A stretch of DNA of 64,000 nt from Neobacillus sp. CF12 (GTDB lineage: Bacteria; Bacillota; Bacilli; Bacillales; Cytobacillaceae), in contig NZ_JAUCEU010000007.1 of assembly GCF_030348765.1 (NCBI RefSeq), positions 4,437,501 through 4,501,500 of the forward strand, written 5' to 3'. Below the pieces are notes generated by a model, which saw only the letters and a list, made by a program, of their open reading frames with translations, was not told where the DNA came from and searched no databases. Each line of letters begins with the position of its first letter. The first letter of the stretch is position 1. Of this stretch, positions 10,049 through 17,883 are shown one piece after another. The position numbers and the translations under genes are program-made.

Positions 10049-11734
10049 ATGAAAACGATTAAAGAAAGACTTTCATTTATTTATGAGGATCATGATGTTG
10101 ATTCACTTTGGACAAGCATTGAGGAGCGTATGGCAAAAACAAAGGCGCTACCACTTAAGGCAAGAAAACAAAACTGGGATCAACGCGATGTGTTTCTCAT
10201 TACATATGGCGACCAATTTCAGGAAGTAAACCAACCTACGCTAAACACTTTTAAAAAGATGTTTGATAAGTACTTAGCGGATAAATTTGAGATTGTACAT
10301 TTACTGCCTTTTTATCCATACTCGTCGGATGACGGTTTTTCCGTTATTGATTACAAGAAGGTAAATCCTGTCTTGGGTGATTGGGAGCAAATTAATGAGC
10401 TTTCAGGTGCTGCTCGGATTATGTTTGATGATGTATGTAACCATATCTCTGCCAAGAGTGAATGGTTTCAAGAATTCCTAAAAGGGAATCCGGAATATGA
10501 AAATTATTTCATTGATATGAATCCAACGATTGATTTGAGTGCAGTTACAAGACCGAGGGCTCATCCGCTGTTAACTAAATTCATTTTAGAAAATGGAATA
10601 GAGAAGAATATTTGGACAACCTTCAGTGAAGATCAGATTGACTTGAACTTTGCTAATCCTCAGGTGTTGCTCGAGATGATTGATGTATTGCTCTTTTACA
10701 TTGAGCAAGGAGCAGAATATATTCGGTTGGATGCAATCGGATTCTTGTGGAAAGAGGCTGGTACGACAAGTATCCATCTCGAAAAAACCCATGAAATTGT
10801 GAAGATTTTCCGCTCGATTGCGGATGAAGTTGCGAAAGGGACAGTGCTCATTACGGAAACAAACGTCCCACACAAAGATAATATTTCTTATTTTGGAAAT
10901 GGTAATGATGAGGCACATATGGTTTACCAATTCCCGCTGCCGCCACTTGTTCTTTATTCTATCCATAATGGTAATGGAACGGCACTTTCAAAGTGGGCAA
11001 GGGAGCTTTTGCCAACCGGGCTGGATACAACCTTTTTCAATTTCCTCGCATCCCATGATGGGATTGGGGTAAATCCGATACGCGGAATCATTCCGGAAGA
11101 AGAGATTCTGTCGATGATCGAAGATTTGCAAAAAGAAGGGGCTTTGGTCAACTATAAGAAAAATCCAGATGGGACCCAGAGCCCGTATGAAATTAATGTC
11201 ACTTATCTTGATGCGTTAAATTTACAATCAGACGATGATGATGTTCGTGTGAAAAGGTTTCTAGCTGCCCATTCAATTCTGCTAGCCCTTCCTGGAGTAC
11301 CGGCTATCTACGTTCAAAGTATACTTGGTTCACGGAATGACGTGGAGGGTGTTGCAAGAACAGGGATGAACCGCTCGATCAATCGCCAAAAATACACGAT
11401 GTCTGATATCGAAAATGAGTTAAATAATCCGGATACCTTACGGAATAAAGTCTTCACTGAATTAACCAAGATCATCGCAGTCAGGAAAGAAGAAACGCTT
11501 TTCCACCCGAATACTAGAATGGAAGTCCTTGATTTGGGAGAGAAATTATTCGCTTTTAAACGGGTGAATGACAAGGAAGAAAGCCTTTTAGCCATCATTA
11601 ACCTAACGAATGAATTGGTAGAATGTGACCTAACAGGAAGCTTCTTTGATACTATTTCTGGTGAAAAAATAAATTGTGAACATTCCATTTCATTAGAACC
11701 ATATCAATTTGTTTGGCTGAAGCCAGCTGATTAG
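10049..11734 (+). CDS. ycjM: GH13_18 sugar phosphorylase, probably glucosylglycerate phosphorylase (YcjM-like)
   Basis: Predicted retaining phosphorylase that releases alpha-glucose-1-phosphate from an alpha-glucoside. The 561-aa (beta/alpha)8 GH13 protein has nucleophile D228 in EYIRLDAIGF, acid/base E270 in LITETNVPH and transition-state Asp D337 in FLASHDGIG. Family knowledge: sucrose phosphorylases are about 480-510 aa, whereas E. coli YcjM and related glucosylglycerate phosphorylases are about 560 aa, so length favours the latter. It is the first gene of an operon in E. coli ycj order, and a glycerate kinase gene lies downstream, which also fits glycerate release. Glucosylglycerol or sucrose-6-phosphate remain possible substrates. 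The ATG has AGGAGGAG upstream; four LacI-type sites precede it. Confidence 0.85.
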   Translation: MKTIKERLSFIYEDHDVDSLWTSIEERMAKTKALPLKARKQNWDQRDVFLITYGDQFQEVNQPTLNTFKKMFDKYLADKFEIVHLLPFYPYSSDDGFSVIDYKKVNPVLGDWEQINELSGAARIMFDDVCNHISAKSEWFQEFLKGNPEYENYFIDMNPTIDLSAVTRPRAHPLLTKFILENGIEKNIWTTFSEDQIDLNFANPQVLLEMIDVLLFYIEQGAEYIRLDAIGFLWKEAGTTSIHLEKTHEIVKIFRSIADEVAKGTVLITETNVPHKDNISYFGNGNDEAHMVYQFPLPPLVLYSIHNGNGTALSKWARELLPTGLDTTFFNFLASHDGIGVNPIRGIIPEEEILSMIEDLQKEGALVNYKKNPDGTQSPYEINVTYLDALNLQSDDDDVRVKRFLAAHSILLALPGVPAIYVQSILGSRNDVEGVARTGMNRSINRQKYTMSDIENELNNPDTLRNKVFTELTKIIAVRKEETLFHPNTRMEVLDLGEKLFAFKRVNDKEESLLAIINLTNELVECDLTGSFFDTISGEKINCEHSISLEPYQFVWLKPAD

Positions 11735-11746
11735 GAGGAAAGAGCA

Positions 11747-13045
11747 ATGATAAAAAAAGGATTGTTCGCATTCATTATGTTGTTTGTAACAGCAGCTTTA
11801 ACTGCTTGTGGCAACGGAAATGAAAATGATGGAAAGACAACAATCGAATTTATGCATTCATCTGTTGAACAGGAACGCCTGGCTGTTATTAATGAATTGG
11901 TTGCAAAGTTCGAGAAAGAAAATCCAGACATTAAAATCAAGCAAGTTCCAGTTGAAGAAGATTCTTTTAATACAAAAGTTGTCACGTTGGCAAGTGCAGG
12001 GGTCCTTCCGGCAGTTATTGAAGTAGGACAAGACTATGCAAAAGTAATGGATAAGGACGAACTTATCGACAAAGATGCTGTAAAAAGTGTTCTCGATCAA
12101 GTAGGTCATGATCACTTTTATGACGGTGCATTGAAATTAGTGAAAACAGAAGATGGCAAAAGTTTCACTGGGGTACCAATCAGTGGTTGGGTACAAGGCA
12201 TTTGGTACAACAAAGAAATGCTTGCTTACAAAGGATTTGAAGAACCGAAAAGCTGGGATGAAGTATTAACGATCGCTAAGGCATTTACAGACAGCAGCAA
12301 CAAAAAGTACGGAATTGCCTTACCAACTGTTGAAGGTGGATTTTCTGAGCAGGCATTTTCTCAATTTGCCCTTTCTAACAATGCGAATGTCCTAGATCGA
12401 GAAGGTAAACTGAATATGAATACACCCGAAATGAAAGAGGCATTGATTTTCTATCAAGAATTAGCAAAGTACACAATGCCTGGCTCTAACGATGTAACCG
12501 AAGTTAAGGATGCCTTCATGAACGGATCAGCTCCAATGGCGGTTTACTCAACCTATATTCTTCCAGCTGTATATGAACAAGGTAATTCAGCGAATATTGG
12601 TTTTGCGATACCAACTGAAGAAACAAAAGCTGTATATGGAACCGTATCTGCACTGACTATTTCCTCAGGTTTAGAGGATGAGCAAAAAACAGCAGCAAAG
12701 AAATTCGTTGAATTTGTGGCTCAACCGGAAAATATGACGAGATGGGTATTAATGTCACCAGGCGGCGCCCAACCAGTTAGCAAACTCGTTGTCGAGAATG
12801 AAGTTTATCATGCAAACGATGTCGTGAAATCCTTTGGTGAGCTTTCAACCGAAATTGCAGCATCTTTCGATGATGTTCAAATGTTTGGATTAGTTGAAGG
12901 AAAGAACTTCCTGAAAATGGGGGATGTTACAAGTTCAGGCGCAATTCCTAAATTAATCAATTCTATAACGGTTGGTGAAAAGAAAGTGAACAGTGAACTG
13001 AAAAAAGCTGATAAAGCTATTTCGGAAATTTTAAAAGAAAAATAA
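11747..13045 (+). CDS. ycjN: ABC sugar transporter, substrate-binding lipoprotein (YcjN-like)
   Basis: Extracellular solute-binding protein (family 1, carbohydrate type), 432 aa. It has an N-terminal lipoprotein signal with lipobox LTAC (C21) and then a two-lobed binding domain. TIEFMHSSVEQER is the first beta strand, and WYNKEMLAYKGFEEPKSWDE near residue 160 is typical of sugar-binding members. It would deliver the glucoside to the two permeases downstream. The ATG, preceded by TAGGAGGAAA, lies 12 nt after the phosphorylase stop. A GGGGATC/GATCCCC stem-loop follows the gene, consistent with the usual higher expression of binding proteins. Confidence 0.93.
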   Translation: MIKKGLFAFIMLFVTAALTACGNGNENDGKTTIEFMHSSVEQERLAVINELVAKFEKENPDIKIKQVPVEEDSFNTKVVTLASAGVLPAVIEVGQDYAKVMDKDELIDKDAVKSVLDQVGHDHFYDGALKLVKTEDGKSFTGVPISGWVQGIWYNKEMLAYKGFEEPKSWDEVLTIAKAFTDSSNKKYGIALPTVEGGFSEQAFSQFALSNNANVLDREGKLNMNTPEMKEALIFYQELAKYTMPGSNDVTEVKDAFMNGSAPMAVYSTYILPAVYEQGNSANIGFAIPTEETKAVYGTVSALTISSGLEDEQKTAAKKFVEFVAQPENMTRWVLMSPGGAQPVSKLVVENEVYHANDVVKSFGELSTEIAASFDDVQMFGLVEGKNFLKMGDVTSSGAIPKLINSITVGEKKVNSELKKADKAISEILKEK

Positions 13046-13056
13046 TTTGAATATAG

Positions 13057-13081
13057 GGGGATCCCCTGCAAAAAGATCCCC
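13057..13081 (+). other. Intercistronic stem-loop after the binding-protein gene
   Basis: GGGGATC-11 nt-GATCCCC, a perfect 7-bp stem without a long T-run. Such hairpins between a binding-protein gene and its permease genes often stabilise the upstream mRNA or attenuate the downstream part. Confidence 0.55.
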
Positions 13082-13148
13082 TCCTACTGGCAATCTTGTA
13101 GAAACAATACATGAAATAAAACATTTTACTATTAATTAGGGGGGTACC

Positions 13149-14018
13149 ATGAAAACCATTAAAAGGGAGAAATCAGATTTAAAATTAGCAATGGTCTTGC
13201 TTTTTCCAAGTATCTTCTTGGTGCTGTTGCTTGTTGCGTACCCGATGATCTCCAATATCCAGATTAGCTTCTTTGACCAACCAATAAACCAGAGATTGAG
13301 TGCAACCTTTGTTGGTATTGAAAATTACATTTCAATTTTGTCAGATGGAGCGTTTTTTCAATCACTAGGCATTACTCTTTTGTATATGATTTTCGCCGTG
13401 GCAGGTAGTACGGCTCTGGGTTTGGGTGTAGCCATCTTCTTTAATCGGCCATTTAAATTCCGGAAACTTTCCCGGTCGTTAATCATTTTGTCCTATGTTA
13501 CACCCTCCATTTCCTTGGTGTTTGCATGGAAATACATGTTCAATAATAGTTATGGTGTGGTGAACTACTTAGTTGTAGACGTTTTTAACCTGGCTGACAA
13601 GGCTCCGCTATGGTTTGATAATCCGGTAAGCAGCTTTATTCTAGTGGTAATTTTCGCTATTTGGAGATATTTTCCTTATGCATTTATTTCCTTTTTAGCA
13701 ATTCTTCAAACAGTTGATACATCCATCTATGAAGCAGCAGAAATTGACGGGGCATCTGCTTGGGAAAAATTTAAAATTGTTACCCTCCCGGCCATTATGC
13801 CAGTGCTTATCACAGTGATAACATTGCGTTCGATTTGGTTATTCTATATGTTTACGGATGTTTTCCTACTTACAAACAAAGTGGACATTTTGGGGATTTA
13901 CTTGTATAAAACAGCATTTGCCTTCAATGATCTTGGCAAAGCTGCATCTATTTCTGTTATTCTGTTCATCATCTTATCCCTTGTAATTATCGCAACACGA
14001 AAGCGGGTGAAATACTAA
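13149..14018 (+). CDS. ycjO: ABC sugar transporter permease 1 (YcjO/MalF type)
   Basis: Integral membrane permease of a carbohydrate ABC importer, 289 aa with about six hydrophobic segments. The cytoplasmic EAA loop that contacts the ATPase is seen as YEAAEIDGASAWEKFKIVTL around residue 200. Its stop overlaps the next permease start by one base (TAATG), indicating translational coupling. RBS AGGGGGG precedes the ATG. No ATPase gene is present in the operon, so the transporter must use one encoded elsewhere; MsmX-type shared ATPases do this in Bacillus. Confidence 0.95.
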   Translation: MKTIKREKSDLKLAMVLLFPSIFLVLLLVAYPMISNIQISFFDQPINQRLSATFVGIENYISILSDGAFFQSLGITLLYMIFAVAGSTALGLGVAIFFNRPFKFRKLSRSLIILSYVTPSISLVFAWKYMFNNSYGVVNYLVVDVFNLADKAPLWFDNPVSSFILVVIFAIWRYFPYAFISFLAILQTVDTSIYEAAEIDGASAWEKFKIVTLPAIMPVLITVITLRSIWLFYMFTDVFLLTNKVDILGIYLYKTAFAFNDLGKAASISVILFIILSLVIIATRKRVKY

Positions 14019-14872
14019 TGGCAATGGCCAGAAGTAAAAAGAATCAGGTAATTAAAACAGTTGGATTTTACACGGGGCTAATCGTCCTGTTAGCGATATC
14101 CCTTTTTCCATTTTTCATTATGCTGATGACATCCTTTAAGTCTACAGAAGAAGCTGTTTCAACCAGTCCGACGCTTTTTCCAAAAGAGTGGACGTTCAAG
14201 CATTTTGTCGATATTTTTAATCCGGTTATTTTTCCATTTCTATCCTATTTTAAAAATAGCTTAGTCGTCGCACTGACGGCAGCAGGACTAGCCGTTTTCA
14301 TTGGAATCTTTGGTGCTTACGCTCTTTCAAGGCTGAAGTTTATGGGGAGAACAACGATCAATGCAAGTTTTTATACGGTGTATATGTTTTCAGGTATCTT
14401 GCTAGTTGTTCCATTGTTCAAAATTATTTCCGGACTGGGTCTGTACGATACGAAAACAGCGTTAATTATTACGATGATCGTTCAGACACTGCCAACAGCA
14501 ATTTTTATGTTAAAAAGCTATTTCGACACGATTCCAGAAGAATTGGAAGAAGCAGCCAGTATTGATGGTTTAAATCGTATTCAAATTATATTCAAAATCA
14601 TTATTCCGTTATCTTTATCTGGGATTATCTCAGTATTTGTTTATTCCTTTATGGTTGCATGGAATGATTACTTGTTTGCCTCGATTTTCTTGTCAGACTC
14701 GTTGAATTTCACCTTGCCAATCGGATTGAACACTTTATTCAGCACACCGGACTATGTATGGGGCCGAATGATGGCAGCATCACTGATCACAGCACTGCCA
14801 GTTGTCATTATGTATTCCATTTCTGATTACTTTATTAAAGGCGGCGCAACTGAAGGCGGAGTAAAAGGATAA
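14018..14872 (+). CDS. ycjP: ABC sugar transporter permease 2 (YcjP/MalG type)
   Basis: Second membrane permease of the importer, 284 aa with about six hydrophobic segments. The EAA loop reads LEEAASIDGLNRIQIIFKII near residue 180. It starts within the stop codon of permease 1 and is followed 33 nt later by the dehydrogenase gene. It pairs with permease 1 to form the channel for the substrate delivered by the lipoprotein encoded at 11747-13045. Confidence 0.95.
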   Translation: MAMARSKKNQVIKTVGFYTGLIVLLAISLFPFFIMLMTSFKSTEEAVSTSPTLFPKEWTFKHFVDIFNPVIFPFLSYFKNSLVVALTAAGLAVFIGIFGAYALSRLKFMGRTTINASFYTVYMFSGILLVVPLFKIISGLGLYDTKTALIITMIVQTLPTAIFMLKSYFDTIPEELEEAASIDGLNRIQIIFKIIIPLSLSGIISVFVYSFMVAWNDYLFASIFLSDSLNFTLPIGLNTLFSTPDYVWGRMMAASLITALPVVIMYSISDYFIKGGATEGGVKG

Positions 14873-14905
14873 TATATTAAAAATAATGAAAGAGGTACTA
14901 TCGAT

Positions 14906-15964
14906 ATGAAAAAGCTAATTGCTGCAGCACCTAGAGAAGCTGCATTGGTGGAATATGAAGATCGTGAAATTAAACCGAATGAAGTCAAAATAAGTGTTGA
15001 ATTTGCTTCACCTAAACACGGGACGGAAGTAGTAGATTTCCGCGGAATCACTCCGTTTATGGATGAGGATTTCAACGAAGATTGGCGCATGTTTATGCCC
15101 CGCGAAGAAGGCTCTAAACCAGGGATTGTGTTTGGTGAATTTCAGCTTGGGAACATGGTCGTAGGTAAAATCGTTGAAGTTGGAAGCGAAGTGACGGACT
15201 ACAGAGTAGGGGAAAATGTATGTACGTATGGACCAATTATGGAAACTGTGATTGTGAATGCCGTTGATAATCACCGCCTGCGCAAAATGCCAGAGGGTGG
15301 AAAATGGCAAAATGCCGTTTGCTACGATCCAGCGCAATATGCGATGGCAGGCGTTCGTGATGCCAATGTTCGTGCTGGAGATTATGTAGTCGTTGTCGGA
15401 CTAGGGGCGATTGGCCAAATCGCGATACAGCTTGCAAAAAAAGCAGGAGCGGGAATTGTGATTGGGGTTGACCCATTGGCTAACCGCTGTGATATTGCAC
15501 TTCGTAATGGAGCTGACTTCTGTTTTGATCCAACGTCTTGTGATGTTGGCTATGAAGTGAAAAAGCTGACGAATAAATTGGGCGCTGATTCCATTATTGA
15601 AACAAGTGGAAACGCGGCTGCACTTCAAGCTGCATTAAAGGGTATTGCTTATGGCGGGACGATTTCATATGTCGCTTTTGGAAAACCACTTCCTGCAGGG
15701 TTGAATTTTGGGCGTGAAGCGCATTTTAACAATGCAAAGATTATTTTCTCTCGTGCTGCAAGCGAACCTAACCCTGATTATCCGCGTTGGAATAGAAAAC
15801 GGATTGAAGATACGTGCTGGGAATTGTTGATGAACGGTTATCTAAATTGTGAGGATATAATTGATCCGATTGTCTTCTTTGAAGAAAGTGCAGAAGCGTA
15901 TATGGAATTTGTTGATCAACGACCGGAGTTAAGCATCAAAATGGGAATTAGATATACCAAGTAA
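14906..15964 (+). CDS. ycjQ: Medium-chain (zinc-type) dehydrogenase, YcjQ-like (D-guloside 3-dehydrogenase type)
   Basis: NAD(P)-dependent MDR superfamily oxidoreductase, 352 aa. The N-terminal GroES-like domain is followed by a Rossmann domain with VVVGLGAIGQIAIQLAKKAG around residues 162-181. The four-cysteine structural zinc lobe of classical alcohol dehydrogenases is not evident. In E. coli, YcjQ oxidises the C3 hydroxyl of D-gulosides in a YcjQ/YcjR/YcjS route that converts gulosides to glucosides. Same-order neighbours here support the same role, but the substrate is inferred. RBS AAGAGGTAC precedes the ATG. Confidence 0.85.
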   Translation: MKKLIAAAPREAALVEYEDREIKPNEVKISVEFASPKHGTEVVDFRGITPFMDEDFNEDWRMFMPREEGSKPGIVFGEFQLGNMVVGKIVEVGSEVTDYRVGENVCTYGPIMETVIVNAVDNHRLRKMPEGGKWQNAVCYDPAQYAMAGVRDANVRAGDYVVVVGLGAIGQIAIQLAKKAGAGIVIGVDPLANRCDIALRNGADFCFDPTSCDVGYEVKKLTNKLGADSIIETSGNAAALQAALKGIAYGGTISYVAFGKPLPAGLNFGREAHFNNAKIIFSRAASEPNPDYPRWNRKRIEDTCWELLMNGYLNCEDIIDPIVFFEESAEAYMEFVDQRPELSIKMGIRYTK

Positions 15965-16038
15965 TAAATGTGTGCCGCCTTTCATCAGGGGGCCACTGCA
16001 TAGTAGGAACATCAATCTCTTTCAGGGAGGAATAGACG

Positions 16039-16833
16039 ATGAAACTTGGAACGCAAAATCAAAACTTTTTTCCTGAGAATATTAAGGAAAAGTTCCAGTA
16101 TATAAAAGAAATCGGCTTCGAAGGCTTTGAAATCGATGGGAAGCTGTTAGTAGACCATTTGGAGGAAGTAAAAGAAGCGATTGTGGAAACAGGTATCCCG
16201 GTTACCACTGCATGTGGTGGTTACATTGGATGGATTGGTGATTTTATCGAAGAGCGCAGGCTTAATGGGTTGGCAGAAATCAAACTAATTCTTGAAGCGC
16301 TCAAAGAAGTAGGCGGAAAAGGAATTGTTGTTCCGGCTGCATGGGGAATGTTTACTTATCGCCTGCCGCCAATGACTTCACCAAGAAGCCAGAACGGTGA
16401 CCGAAAAGCTGTAACGGAATCTCTTGTTTATCTTGATAAAGTAGCGGAAGAAACAGGGACAACGATTTTCCTTGAGCCATTGAATCGCTATCAGGACCAT
16501 ATGATTAACACACTGGCAGATGCGCGAAACTACATTGAAGAAAATGAATTAAAGAATGTAAAAATCATTGCGGATTTCTATCATATGAACATTGAAGAAG
16601 ATGATATTTCTGAAGCCTTGCACCAAAACCGTGATCTAGTCGGCCATATTCATCTTGCCGATAACCACCGTTACCAGCCGGGCAGCGGTTCACTTGATTT
16701 CAAGAAACACTTTACCACTTTAAAAGAAGATGGCTATGAAGGTTTTCTAACCATTGAATGCCGTGTCAGAGGCAACGACCTTGATGCTGAATACAGACAG
16801 GCAGTAAAACACTTAAGAGAATCCTTACGTTAA
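16039..16833 (+). CDS. ycjR: Sugar isomerase/epimerase TIM barrel, YcjR-like (3-keto-glycoside 4-epimerase type)
   Basis: Xylose isomerase-like / AP-endonuclease-2-like TIM barrel, 264 aa. Likely metal ligands are the Glu in FLEPLNRY, Asp and His in IIADFYHMN, His residues in GHIHLADNHRY, and the Glu in LTIECRVRG. In E. coli, YcjR epimerises C4 of 3-keto-gulosides to 3-keto-glucosides between the YcjQ and YcjS oxidoreductases, and the gene sits between the same two enzymes here. RBS GGGAGGAA precedes the ATG. Confident on fold, inferred on substrate. Confidence 0.85.
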   Translation: MKLGTQNQNFFPENIKEKFQYIKEIGFEGFEIDGKLLVDHLEEVKEAIVETGIPVTTACGGYIGWIGDFIEERRLNGLAEIKLILEALKEVGGKGIVVPAAWGMFTYRLPPMTSPRSQNGDRKAVTESLVYLDKVAEETGTTIFLEPLNRYQDHMINTLADARNYIEENELKNVKIIADFYHMNIEEDDISEALHQNRDLVGHIHLADNHRYQPGSGSLDFKKHFTTLKEDGYEGFLTIECRVRGNDLDAEYRQAVKHLRESLR

Positions 16834-16848
16834 AAGGAGGATACCGCA

Positions 16849-17883
16849 TTGAAAAAGAAGGTTGCGATTATTGGAGCAGGACAAGTAGCAGAAAAAGTAC
16901 ATGTTGCCTACTTTCAAACAAGAGAAGAACTAGAAATTGTCGCAGTTGTTGGTCCAAATCCTGATAAGGTGAAAGAATTCGCTGAGAGAAATCATATTCC
17001 ACGTTTTTATACGGACGCAGAAGAAATGTATGCAGCCGAGAATCCGGATATTGTTAGTATCTGTACCCCAAACCGGTTTCATTGTGAGAATGTCCTGCAG
17101 GCGATTGCCAATGGCTGCGATGTGATGTGTGAAAAACCACCAGCTATTTCTGCTGCTGAGGCTAAGGAAATGAAAGAAGCATCCGAACGCAACCACTGCC
17201 TGCTTGCATATGATTTCCATCACCGATTCGCAGAGGATGTCACCATTCTTCGTGAAAAAGTGAAGGAGGGTGTCCTTGGAAATGTCTATGTGACGAGAGC
17301 AAAGGCATTGAGGCGCTGCGGCATCCCAGGATGGGGAACCTTCACAAACAAGGAAGTACAGGGCGGCGGACCACTGATTGATTTGGGGGCACATATGCTT
17401 GACGCAGCATTATATGTGCTCGGATTCCCGAAAATTGAAAAAGTCACAGCAAAAATGTATCAAAAGATTGGAACAATAAAATCAAAAGGTACCCTCGGAG
17501 AATGGGATCCGGCTAAATTTGATGTCGAGGATTCACTGTTCGGATTCATTGAGCTTGAAGGCGGCCGCTTGTTACAAATCGAAACATCCTTTGCCTTGAA
17601 CATTAAAGAAGACTCTGTCATGAACGTTGAGTTCTTTGGTACACAAGCTGGTGCGACACTCTTTCCTGCCCAAATTTATACAGATGAAGGCGGCGAGCTT
17701 GTTTCGCTTTTGAATAGAGAAACCGCAGACCTTGATCGACATACTAAAAGCATGGGAGCATTTGTCGATAGGTGCTTAGGTAAGGATGTTATGGTGGCAG
17801 ATGGAAAGCAAGGATACATCATCCAACAATTGATCGAGGCATTATACCAATCTGCTGAAAAAGGTGAAAGTGTATCGTTATGA
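16849..17883 (+). CDS. ycjS: Gfo/Idh/MocA oxidoreductase, YcjS-like (D-glucoside 3-dehydrogenase type)
   Basis: NAD-dependent sugar dehydrogenase, 344 aa. The N-terminal Rossmann fold has VAIIGAGQVAEKVH at residues 4-17, and the family EKP motif appears as MCEKPPAIS near residue 98. The start is TTG with AAAAGGAGG eight nt upstream. The stop overlaps the next gene by 4 nt (ATGA). In E. coli, YcjS interconverts D-glucosides and 3-keto-glucosides, the last step of the guloside-to-glucoside route. The same gene order supports this role. Confidence 0.86.
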   Translation: MKKKVAIIGAGQVAEKVHVAYFQTREELEIVAVVGPNPDKVKEFAERNHIPRFYTDAEEMYAAENPDIVSICTPNRFHCENVLQAIANGCDVMCEKPPAISAAEAKEMKEASERNHCLLAYDFHHRFAEDVTILREKVKEGVLGNVYVTRAKALRRCGIPGWGTFTNKEVQGGGPLIDLGAHMLDAALYVLGFPKIEKVTAKMYQKIGTIKSKGTLGEWDPAKFDVEDSLFGFIELEGGRLLQIETSFALNIKEDSVMNVEFFGTQAGATLFPAQIYTDEGGELVSLLNRETADLDRHTKSMGAFVDRCLGKDVMVADGKQGYIIQQLIEALYQSAEKGESVSL

